From: Ruminiclostridium sp.
GTDB lineage: Bacteria > Bacillota_A > Clostridia > Oscillospirales > Ruminococcaceae
Reading direction: 5' to 3'
Length of the DNA stretch: 8,746 nucleotides
Assembly (NCBI GenBank): GCA_017550775.1
Contig: JAFZOA010000302.1
Location: 1 to 8,746, forward strand
Below the pieces are notes generated by a model that made no database searches, had not been told where the DNA came from, and worked only from the letters and a program-made list of their open reading frames with translations. Below are positions 1 through 7,400 of the stretch, piece after piece. The translations under genes and the position numbers were made by a program. How positions within the stretch are numbered: position 1 is the stretch's first letter; each line of letters opens with the position of its first letter.

Positions 1-1256
1 CCGGACGCCGTATCGCTTGTGCGGACTTTTATGAGTACATATATAACGACTGTAATTTGGAGATGAAGTCGAGCGATACCAACGACGACTGGGACAATGA
101 TAATCTTGTGGCTTACAGTAATCTTATCAAGTCATGGGATTATTATGACAGCCACGGCTGGACATCTCCCAACGGTACTGATTCCCCTACGCTTCTTCTT
201 GTTGATGCCTGCAAAAGGGACGGTACACTTTATGATAACGCGTTTTACTGTGATAATTGCTTCGGCTGGTACATGTTTGCGATCGGTTACCCGACTTACG
301 GTATGGCGCTCGATTCAATTGCACATGAATATACACACGCTTTTACCGGAACATCTATGAATATTACGTTTTATAAGAACGACAGCGGCGCGATAGACGA
401 GGCGATAAGTGATATCTTAGGCAATATCATAGAAGAAGTGTACACGGGAAAAAACGATCCCGATTGGAATATCGGCGAGGACTCCGGAACAACGCTTCGC
501 TGTGCGAGCGATCCTCATAAGTTTTGTTATCCGGAACATGTATGGGACAAATTTTATGTCATGAATGTTGCTGATCCGTTCGTTTTAGTTGACAATGGCG
601 GCGTGCATGTCAATTCCAATATTTTGTACCGTATTGCGTATAAGCTTGTAAAGGAAGGCTCGATGACCTATGAGGAAGCTACACAGCTATGGATGACCGC
701 GGATTATATGCGCACCTATGTTACCGACTTCAAACAGCTGAGCGTTATTCTTCCGTACCTTACCGACGCTATCGGCATGAGCAGATATACTCCTCTCATC
801 GAACAATATATAGATGAAGCCCGCCTTTCGGAGAAGTGTATGCCTGAAAAGCTTGATGAAAACACAGCGTTTGTGACTTTGACGCTTCCGGATACCGAGG
901 AATTTTCCGACAATCAATGGTGTTTATATGTTTTCACCGAAGGACCGTATGAAGGTTATTCCTCCGATTATCGTTTCAACGAAGACAATTCGGAACATGA
1001 TGAAGGAGACTCCCGAAATACTTTTTTTATGGGAGGCGAATCGTATGACGGGCGCATAAGCCTGATCGCCGAACCGGGCTTTTCACAGGTCGTTCTTTAT
1101 CACATTGACCCGGAGACCGGTGAGGTCGACCGGATGTTTAACTACGGCGACGATAAGTGGGCAGAAATAGAAAATGTCGCTTACGGAACTTATCAGCTCC
1201 TGGAAGGATATAATGTTCTTTCACAGGAAGGTCTGACGGCCGGGGATAACGGATAA
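1..1256 (+). CDS. M4 (thermolysin-like) zinc metallopeptidase, 5' partial
   Basis: This is a secreted neutral endopeptidase that would cut peptide bonds outside the cell. The frame is open from base 3, so the TTG at 57 is not a convincing start; the signal peptide and propeptide lie beyond the left edge. Counting from that TTG, HEYTH at residues 90-94 gives the two zinc histidines and the catalytic Glu91, and Glu115 in DEAISD is the third zinc ligand. NGGVHVNS carries His184, the equivalent of thermolysin His231. The calcium-site stretch PDWNIGED (135-142) and Asp86 are also kept. NAFY (61-64) matches the family's substrate-edge motif, but the usual following GDG segment is absent and extra cysteines (52, 65, 68, 149, 157) are present. 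Residues about 260-399 form an extra acidic, probably beta-rich C-terminal domain that I do not recognise. Stop is TAA at 1254-1256. The family call is firm; the substrate is unknown. Confidence 0.93.
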   Translation, partial: GRRIACADFYEYIYNDCNLEMKSSDTNDDWDNDNLVAYSNLIKSWDYYDSHGWTSPNGTDSPTLLLVDACKRDGTLYDNAFYCDNCFGWYMFAIGYPTYGMALDSIAHEYTHAFTGTSMNITFYKNDSGAIDEAISDILGNIIEEVYTGKNDPDWNIGEDSGTTLRCASDPHKFCYPEHVWDKFYVMNVADPFVLVDNGGVHVNSNILYRIAYKLVKEGSMTYEEATQLWMTADYMRTYVTDFKQLSVILPYLTDAIGMSRYTPLIEQYIDEARLSEKCMPEKLDENTAFVTLTLPDTEEFSDNQWCLYVFTEGPYEGYSSDYRFNEDNSEHDEGDSRNTFFMGGESYDGRISLIAEPGFSQVVLYHIDPETGEVDRMFNYGDDKWAEIENVAYGTYQLLEGYNVLSQEGLTAGDNG

Positions 1257-1288
1257 TTGTAATAATCGCAGGACGTATTCAAATAAAG

Positions 1289-1330
1289 CAATACCGCACA
1301 AAGCCTTTGATCGGTCTTTGCGCGGTATTG
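1289..1330 (+). terminator. Hairpin after the M4 peptidase gene, possibly bidirectional
   Basis: Arms 1289-1297 (CAATACCGC) and 1322-1330 are perfectly complementary. A second 5-bp stem (CAAAG at 1299-1303 with CTTTG at 1316-1320) stacks inside it across an A/C mismatch. The hairpin lies 33 bases after the M4 stop. It is followed only by a weak T-rich stretch (TCATTCTGTT), so termination efficiency is uncertain. It also lies downstream of the minus-strand LRR fragment and could serve both strands. Nothing else is visible in 1257-1429. Confidence 0.6.
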
Positions 1331-1429
1331 TCATTCTGTTGCAGTTTTAAGAAGCTTGATAGTCTGAGGATATTGTGTGGAGCGATATTTCATAGCATAT
1401 CCCCGCATTTGTGTCGCCGCAGAAGCCAA

Positions 1430-1720
1430 TTATGAATACAGCGAGCTCATGTTTTTCTGAGTATATGTCTTGCCCTTGTATGTGACCTTTACATTCGGAC
1501 AGCCGTCAAATGCGCCTTTTCGTACAACTGCGCCGTCGGGAAGGGATACGTTCGTAAGGTTTTTGCAGTCCTTGAACGCGTTCTGATAAATTAATGTTGT
1601 AGCCTTGCTCTTCGCGAATGTGACAGTAGTGAGCTTGTCGGCACCATGAAACGCGTACTCGTCGACAGTGGTCACGCTCGCGGGGAGCGATATGCTCGTT
1701 ACCGCTGTGCCTATAATCAC
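1430..1720 (-). pseudogene. BspA-type leucine-rich-repeat (LRR_5) protein, C-terminal remnant
   Basis: The reading frame gives 96 residues with the LRR_5 pattern: SISLPASVTTVDEYAF at 10-24, then KLTTVTF, then IYQNAFKDCKNLTNVSLP and KGAFDGCPNV (44-77). It closes with VTYKGKTYT (78-87) and a short tail, a typical way for these surface proteins to end. Full-length family members carry a signal peptide and many more repeats. Here the frame begins just after an in-frame TAG (1724-1726) at a GTG with no Shine-Dalgarno site, and no LRR-like sequence was seen in the bases upstream in any frame. I therefore read it as the leftover 3' end of a deleted or displaced gene. A short expressed protein is possible but unlikely. 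BspA-like proteins are usually surface adhesins or of unknown function; this fragment probably has none. Confidence 0.7.
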
Positions 1721-1780
1721 ACTCTAACAAGCCCGACAAACGCCGATTTTACGGTACTTTTTACAAATACAAAATCATAC

Positions 1781-1785
1781 GGAGG
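1781..1785 (+). promoter_or_regulatory. Ribosome binding site of the DUF6809-like gene
   Basis: GGAGG lies 11 bases before the ATG at 1797 and fixes that start. No convincing -35/-10 pair was found in the 60 bases upstream. Confidence 0.75.
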
Positions 1786-1796
1786 AACATTGTATT

Positions 1797-2066
1797 ATGA
1801 AAAGTATCATCAAAAAGCTGTATTGGGGCGAGGTAATGCCCTGCAAGGAACCGTCACCCAACACGCAGAAGTACAAGGACACAAAGGCACATCTCGAACA
1901 GGTTGAAAGCAAAATTCTCAAACAGTTTCCGGCCTTATCGAACGACCTTGACGAATACAGGGAAACAATGTGGAATATGGCAGCTATGGAAAGCGAGGAG
2001 GACTTTATAAGAGGTTTCAGACTCGGAGCAAAATTCATAATTGACATCTTGAACAAACCCGAATAA
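1797..2066 (+). CDS. DUF6809-like small protein
   Basis: This is an 89-residue soluble protein with no signal peptide or membrane segment. It starts with a KKLYWGEVMPCKEPSP segment (6-21), matching the family's usual L-Y-x-G-x-(I/V)-x-P-x-E opening. A charged helical middle follows, and it ends with EEDFIRGFRLGAKFIIDIL (67-85), matching the conserved FxxGFRLGA(R/K) helix. The family assignment is from memory of that pattern; DUF6809 proteins occur widely in clostridia and no biochemical role is known to me. The length is normal for the family, so the gene looks complete. It stands alone: its own ribosome binding site lies upstream and a strong terminator begins 5 bases after the stop, so it is probably monocistronic. 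Its neighbours are remnants and non-coding DNA, which say nothing about its job. Confidence 0.8.
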   Translation: MKSIIKKLYWGEVMPCKEPSPNTQKYKDTKAHLEQVESKILKQFPALSNDLDEYRETMWNMAAMESEEDFIRGFRLGAKFIIDILNKPE

Positions 2067-2070
2067 TCAA

Positions 2071-2100
2071 AAACTCCGTCCGGACAATCGGGCGGAGTTT
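2071..2100 (+). terminator. Rho-independent terminator of the DUF6809-like gene
   Basis: A 12-bp stem (2071-2082 with 2089-2100, one T/G wobble) encloses a 6-base loop. The arm begins AAACTCCG and ends CGGAGTTT, so the transcript finishes the stem in U residues and continues TCATTTA. The stem begins 5 bases after the TAA stop. Confidence 0.88.
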
Positions 2101-2122
2101 CATTTAGAGTCTATCCCAAATC

Positions 2123-2151
2123 TTGTGTAAATCTCCAAAGTAGTGTATAAT
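2123..2151 (+). promoter_or_regulatory. Orphan sigma-70-type promoter
   Basis: TTGTGT (2123-2128) and a perfect TATAAT (2146-2151) are separated by 17 bases, the ideal spacing. The -35 box matches consensus at only three of six positions, so the call rests on the -10 box and the spacing. Transcription would start near 2158 and run rightward, into the 3' end of the minus-strand operon. No convincing gene begins downstream. The -10 box lies in the loop of the inverted repeat at 2133-2172, so a dimeric regulator bound there could block it. Confidence 0.5.
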
Positions 2152-2172
2152 AAAAGCAGCACTACTTTGGAG
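2133..2172. repeat. 13-bp perfect inverted repeat around a -10 box
   Basis: CTCCAAAGTAGTG (2133-2145) is exactly repeated in reverse complement at 2160-2172, with 14 bases between. On the + strand the second arm is followed by GTTTTATT, so as RNA it could also act as a terminator. As DNA it could be an operator, or part of a mobile-element end. The left arm overlaps the promoter spacer. GGAGG within the second arm resembles a ribosome binding site, but no ATG follows at a useful distance. Confidence 0.7.
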
Positions 2173-2247
2173 GTTTTATTAGCATATTTTTACCACAATT
2201 TACAGACGCGGGATTATTGAGCGGATACCTTTTTTCGTTCCGTATAA

Positions 2248-2291
2248 AAGAACTCCCCCGACAGACTTTCACATCTGTTGGGGAAGCTCTT
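2248..2291 (-). terminator. Terminator of the minus-strand surface-protein/MscS operon
   Basis: Arms 2248-2264 and 2275-2291 pair over 17 positions with two mismatches and one wobble, around a 10-base loop. Read on the minus strand, the stem ends GTTCTT and runs on into TTATAC, a modest U tract. Read on the + strand it is followed by A residues, which does not suit a + strand terminator. It begins 66 bases beyond the MscS stop codon, the expected place for the end of that operon's transcript. Apart from the promoter-like element and inverted repeat, I see nothing else in 2101-2356. Confidence 0.7.
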
Positions 2292-2356
2292 AAAAAAGGA
2301 AATTAAATGAAAAGAATATTGGTATTTTTCATTAAAGTTTCATGATTAAATTATCT

Positions 2357-3349
2357 TTATTTTTTTCTTGAGTGTATTTCGTCGCCAGTTGTCTGAGCAG
2401 CATTATGTTGCCCTTCATTGCCCTGTAAAAACCTGATCTCTGCCGGAGGCTGATCTGTTCTTCTGCTGAGTGCGACCTGCGGGAACGGGAATTCCACATG
2501 GTTTTCATCGAAAAGGTTTTTGATCTTTTTAAGCATTTTACGTTTAACTTTTCCCTTGTCATCTTCCGTCGCAAACGCTATGATCCTGAGAATAACCGCT
2601 GAATCCGCAAGATCTACAACACCCTTGTAAAAAGGACCTGCGATTATCTGCGGTATTTCTTCTTTGAACTTAGGAAGGTTTTCATTAAGTATAGCTTCAA
2701 CTCTGTCGATCGACTCACTATAGTCAATACCTATTTCTATCATTGCGCCCGAAGTTGTCTGAGAATGGTTGACCACACTTGATATACTGCTGTTATTAAA
2801 GAATTTTACATTATTCAGTTTATCCAGCAATTTTGTACTTCTGATTCCGACTTCCAGTATCTTGCCTTTTGTTCCGTTTATACAAACCTCATCATCAACC
2901 TGATATTGACCTTCAAGTACAATAAAGATACCGGCAACTATATCCGCTATAAGCTTGTTGCAGCCCAGACCGATAACCATACCAAGCATTCCGAGTCCTG
3001 TAAAAAGTGAAGATGTATCTTCAACGAAATACGAGATCACAACAACTACAGCGGCTATTATGATAGCATACTTTATTATACTTCCTATTAGGCTCATAAT
3101 TGTAGCCTGTCTCTTGTCAGCGGTTTTTGTCTTGCTGATGATATGGCTTACGATCTTTCCAATAGCAGTAGCAACTATTATTGTGCATATTCCCCTGATC
3201 AGTGCATCAACATACTTGCTGATGATCTTTGCCTGTGTGACCCAATCCATCTCATAGTAAAACACGAAAAAGACTAAGGCTCCAATGACCAGAACCCAGT
3301 ACGCAGCTGTTTTTATGTAGGACTTTGATTCTTTCTTTTCTTCTTTCAT
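2357..3349 (-). CDS. MscS-family small-conductance mechanosensitive ion channel
   Basis: This 330-residue inner-membrane channel would open under membrane tension and release solutes during hypo-osmotic shock. Hydrophobic segments lie at about 13-31, 47-71 and 85-108. The pore helix follows at about 113-148, with the small-residue pattern GLGMLGMVIGLG (118-129) and then IADIVAGIFIVLEGQYQVDDEV, the hallmark join to the beta domain. VCINGTKGKILEVGIRSTKL (155-174) is the MscS beta domain, and EFPFPQ (286-291) matches the family's C-terminal I-P-F-P-Q motif. The last 40 residues are hydrophilic and not conserved. Length fits the MscS/YnaI-like size range. The ATG is preceded at 9 bases by AAAGGTGG, which overlaps the stop codon of the acidic membrane protein gene 15 bp upstream. 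It is therefore the last gene of the operon. The family call is firm; which ion or osmolyte it prefers cannot be read from the sequence. Confidence 0.95.
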   Translation of the reverse strand: MKEEKKESKSYIKTAAYWVLVIGALVFFVFYYEMDWVTQAKIISKYVDALIRGICTIIVATAIGKIVSHIISKTKTADKRQATIMSLIGSIIKYAIIIAAVVVVISYFVEDTSSLFTGLGMLGMVIGLGCNKLIADIVAGIFIVLEGQYQVDDEVCINGTKGKILEVGIRSTKLLDKLNNVKFFNNSSISSVVNHSQTTSGAMIEIGIDYSESIDRVEAILNENLPKFKEEIPQIIAGPFYKGVVDLADSAVILRIIAFATEDDKGKVKRKMLKKIKNLFDENHVEFPFPQVALSRRTDQPPAEIRFLQGNEGQHNAAQTTGDEIHSRKK

Positions 3350-3358
3350 AGTTTGTAA

Positions 3359-3366
3359 CCACCTTT
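3359..3366 (-). promoter_or_regulatory. Ribosome binding site of the MscS gene
   Basis: AAAGGTGG on the minus strand lies 9 bases before the ATG and shares bases with the TAA stop (3365-3367) of the preceding gene. This supports translational coupling and the chosen start. Confidence 0.8.
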
Positions 3367-4417
3367 ATATTGATATATTCTGAGTTATGGTGACCATACC
3401 TTTATGGATCTCCATTTTTGTGCCTGAAGATAACTCCGTTATCTTATGCTCCGCATTCAGGTCGGGTTCATACGATGAACGGAAACTGATAACAAGTTGT
3501 TTTTCCGATCCTTTTATCTGATCAACTCCGGGAATCTCTTGTTCCTTGTCAGGTTCATCAAATCCGGAACGAATAAGCTCCGTACCGTCATTATCGAGAA
3601 GCCTGTATTCAAAATCGGAGAAATTGTTTCCATCATCCTCATATTCAAGCTTGAAATGATATTTTCCGTCCTTGTTACAGGTACAGTAACCGCTTATCGC
3701 GTTTATTTGGGTAACCGGTCCGGTCGTTGTAAAGCTTCCTTTGTAATAAGTTTTCCCGTTGTCCTCATCAACACTTCTTATTGAAACCGTATATGGATGA
3801 CGAGGCGTGAGACCGTCAACTTTTCCTTTGAACCGCATTGTTACGTCATAAAGGTCATTGTCCTCGGTATCACTTTTTGCCTTAACTTCGACCTCAGTAC
3901 CGTCCATTCCGGTATCAAGCAAGGTTTTAATGTCTTCCTCTTTGTCCGAAGATATTATAAGCTGAAGTCCGGTATCAAAATGATTCCAGTCAACCGGCGC
4001 TTCTGCATCAAACTTATATTCTGTTTCGACAGTGAGATCATAAGCGAGAGATCGGGCATAGGCTGTAAGATCATTTATGATAATTTTAAAACCGCTTACT
4101 ATACTGGTGACAATAACAACTGCTGCTACTATCGCAACCACAGCTGCGCTTCCTCCGGCAACAGCAGTACCGCTGTTAGATGAGGCTTCACTGTTGTTCT
4201 CACTTTCCGCTGAGTCGTGTTCATCGTTTTGCTCCGAGTCATAATCATCGTCACTGCTGTATTCTTCTTCCTTGTCATACTCTGTTTCCTCGTCGTATTC
4301 ATCCTCGTCGTCGTATTCGTCATCATCATCCTCATCAGATTCATCTTCTTTATATCTGACAAACCGCTCATTTTCGACAATGTCGCCATCGCAATATTCC
4401 AATAATTCATCATCCAT
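3365..4417 (-). CDS. Membrane protein with poly-acidic N-terminal tail and FN3-like outer domains
   Basis: I do not recognise a named family. The 350-residue product has three parts. Residues 1-82 are hydrophilic and strikingly acidic: I count 42 Asp/Glu in the first 80, with runs such as DEDDDDEYDDEDEYDEE, many Tyr, and only four Lys/Arg. Residues about 84-110 form one membrane helix rich in Ala and Val. The rest is beta-rich: 135-232 has an FN3-like pattern (VDGLTPRHPYTVSI, then YYKGSFTTTG), and 240-350 may be a second such domain with a CTC motif (245-247). No cleavable signal peptide is seen, so a type II topology, acidic tail inside and FN3-like part outside, is inferred; positive residues near the helix do not settle it. 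The ATG overlaps the surface protein's TGA by 8 bp and has a strong Shine-Dalgarno site. The partner is plausibly the surface protein or the channel. Confidence 0.85.
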   Translation of the reverse strand: MDDELLEYCDGDIVENERFVRYKEDESDEDDDDEYDDEDEYDEETEYDKEEEYSSDDDYDSEQNDEHDSAESENNSEASSNSGTAVAGGSAAVVAIVAAVVIVTSIVSGFKIIINDLTAYARSLAYDLTVETEYKFDAEAPVDWNHFDTGLQLIISSDKEEDIKTLLDTGMDGTEVEVKAKSDTEDNDLYDVTMRFKGKVDGLTPRHPYTVSIRSVDEDNGKTYYKGSFTTTGPVTQINAISGYCTCNKDGKYHFKLEYEDDGNNFSDFEYRLLDNDGTELIRSGFDEPDKEQEIPGVDQIKGSEKQLVISFRSSYEPDLNAEHKITELSSGTKMEIHKGMVTITQNISI

Positions 4418-7400
4418 AATTCAGCACCTCCTTTTCCTCCTCTTTCTTTCTTCTCTTGCCGAATAACAGTATAAACCATGAGATAAGCGCTACCAAGAGA
4501 AACGCGCCTATACCATACCATATAGGTATTCCTTGCTTTCCGGCAATTACCATTTTTGAAAAACGATCAGTCTTAAAAGTAATGGTTCCGTCTGTATTGT
4601 ATTTTGCGTCCAGATACTTTGTTTCTCCGTTTTCGCCAATACATATGACAGTGTACTTGCCTCCGACCGGAGCATCAGGCGGCAACTGGATCGTTACTGA
4701 ATACTCACCCCCTTCATCATAATTCCGGACAGTTACATCAAGGATCGTCATCACAGTATAATTATTTTGGGCAAGGTATCCGGCGATCATTTCCTTTTCT
4801 TTTTCACTCAGTTCACATGACTGAACTGATACGGAAGCATCTGATTTTATACCGTTTGTGCTTGTCATTAAGAAATATGTCCCCTCTTTGTTTTCAATAC
4901 GGAATACACGAATCTCAGACAAGCTTTGTTTCCACTGTTCAATGAGCATTTCAGCTTCTTCTTCAGAGCTTGCATTTTCAAGCTTTACAATCAGTTCCGT
5001 GTGTTTTTCTTTAAGGAAATTCAAACTCTCCGGAGTATAGTTCATATTCTTTTCAAACGAATCCATGTCACTCTGAATATTCATTATCGCTGACTGTACC
5101 TTCTTCTGAACCTTGACTTCATAAGACAGCTCTTTGAACATATCTTCCAGTTCTTCTATAGTCTGAACCGAACCGTCCTCTATCTTCTCACGAAATCTTT
5201 CTATAATCATATGTATTTCTTTTCCGTCACAGTCGTGAACCATATCCATAGCTTTTTCAACAGCAATTTCCTTTGCTTCTTCCAAAGTTTCCACGCCTTC
5301 AAATATATTGTTATCTGAATCTATCGGAGCTGTTGTATCATCGCCGGTATCGTTATCAGCGGGATTTGCTGTGTCATCGCCGCCCGTATCATCACCGGTA
5401 TCGTTATCTACGGGATTTGTTGTGTCATCGCCGCTTGTATCATCACCGGTATCGTTATCTACGGGATTTGTTGTGTCATCACCGCTTGTATCATCACCGG
5501 TATCGTTATCTACGGGATTTGTTGTGTCATCGCTGCCCGTATCATTGCTGGAATCGTTATCAGCGGGATTTGTTGTGTCATCACCGTCCGTATCATCGCC
5601 GGTATCGTTATCAACGTGATTTGTTGTATCATCACCGTCGGCATCGTTATCTGCGGGATTTGTTGTGTCGTCGCCGCTTGTATCATCACCGGAATCGTTA
5701 TCAACGTGATTTGTTGTATCATCACCATCCGTATCACCGTCGGTATCGTTATCTGCGGGATTTGTTGTGTCATCGCCGTCCGTATCATCGTCGGTATCGT
5801 TATCAACGGAATTTGTTGTGTCATCGCCGTCCGTATTATCGTCGGTATCGTCATCAACGGGCGTTGTTGTGGTATCATCATCGCTGTCCACAGTTTCGGA
5901 AGTAATATCTTCTTCCTCTGCCGTCGTTGTAGTAGTTGTTGCTTCGGTAGTTACAACAGGTGTGGGAACATAAATGGGTGTGTTGCTGCTCCACTGTGCA
6001 TTAACAGTCAGATCATACGCCGGCATTGTTTCAGGAATTGCAGGACTCCAACCGGTAAAATGATATCCTGGTCTTGTCGGAATTGCGGGAGCGGTTATCG
6101 CTGTTCCGTAGTCCTGCGTAATAGGAGCGATCTCTGTACCGCCGTTCGTGTTGAATGTGATAGTGTACTGATTTATCTTCCACTGTGCTGTGAATGACAA
6201 ATCATTTGCAGGCATTGTTTCGGGAATTTCCTTGTCCCAGCCGAGGAATGTATAACCTTCCTGCGATATTGTAGGGATATAGTCCGTGAGCTTCTCGCCG
6301 TACTCAACATTGTACTCCGCAGAGCCGCCGCCTGCATAGTCGAAGTACAGCTTGTATTTATTCACATCGTAAATAGCTTTCAGCGTGATATTCGCGGTAA
6401 GTTCCGTCGAGAAATCATACTCTGTTTCGCGGTCGGCAGACCAGAACTTGAATGTATAGCCTGTCTTTGTCGGGTCTGTTTCGGGCTTGGTCACCTTCTG
6501 TCCGTAGGTGAGCTGCTGCGCAGCAGGCTCCGGTGTACCGCCGTCTGCGTCAAACTGAACAGTCAGCTTGCTTCCGGTGTTGATTACGACATCAGCCGCA
6601 GGAGAAGCCTCGTGATTTGCGTCCTCGGCATAGCGGACATTATATGTTCCAGCAGCAAGTCCGGTTATCGTTGTTCCGGTTACAGCGGTATAAACCGTCG
6701 TCGTGCTGAGCTTGTACTCCATAGCAGTCGTAACGCCCGTGATAGTGCCGTCCGCCTTGCCCTCAATGGTCTCGTTTGTGGAGGAAACTACGGGTGCGGA
6801 CTGTGAAGCCTTGTTTATGGTGAAGGTCTTGCTGCCGCTTACGGTATAGTTGCCGCCGTCCTTGTCCGTGATCGTCACCGTAGCTGTTCCGGCATTTGTG
6901 TTGTCGGAATACGAAACTGTGTATTCTGTCGCGTCGATAGTTGTTGTTCCGTCCGCAACAGTTACAGTCGGCTTCTTTGCCGTGCCGTCGTAAGTGTAGC
7001 TTTCGGGAGAAAGTGTGATTGTGGGAGCGCTTACGGTCTTGGGAGATATAGTGAACTGTACCTGTGCTGTAGCCGCTCCTGTTCCTGTTCCGACTGTAAC
7101 GCTTGCGGTATATGTTCCGGCATTTGCGGAATTTGCGGGAGAATATATTATTGTTCCCGGCCCTGTAAGTCCGTTTTCTGTCGTCCAGTTATCGGACTTT
7201 GTTACGGTCGCGGTAACTGCTGTGCCGTCATAGGTCTTGCCCTCGGCGCTTATGGTAACTGTCGGCTTTGGTGTTATATCGCAAGTGCCTGTACCTGTAC
7301 AGGTCGCTGTGATCGTATCACCACTTGCGGAGTATGTCCATGTGTGGGTGTGGTTACCGAGATAAAGCTGACCGTCAGCATTCTTTAATACGCTGTATTC

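Noticed and set aside
2154..2306. Open + strand frame encoding about 50 residues (FTDAGLLSGYLF...) downstream of the orphan promoter
   Set aside because: It has no ATG or plausible start after GGAGG, and its second half is the hairpin assigned as the operon terminator; no family was recognised.
2307..2345. 12-codon + strand frame MKRILVFFIKVS after AAAAGGA
   Set aside because: It has a fair ribosome binding site and a signal-peptide-like look, but it is too short to support. It could be the stub of a deleted gene.
4129..4521. Alternative minus-strand frame of 130 residues and + strand Ser-rich frames over the acidic tail
   Set aside because: They are frame shadows of the low-complexity GAT/GAA codon run. 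The frame used has the strong ribosome binding site and runs into the membrane helix and beta domains.
5329..5876. CRISPR-like regular spacing
   Set aside because: The 51-base units are contiguous and degenerate throughout, with no constant repeat alternating with unique spacers, and they lie inside a clear protein-coding frame.
5310..5900. Dockerin or RTX domain in the Asp-rich repeat
   Set aside because: Dockerin needs paired loops with hydrophobic helix residues and RTX needs GGxGxD; neither pattern is present.
5273..5905. Long + strand reading frames (including 210 residues rich in Arg, His and Tyr) across the repeat region
   Set aside because: They are the reverse complement of the Asp/Thr minisatellite; regular codon repeats keep other frames open. 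The minus frame continues through complete recognisable domains on both sides.
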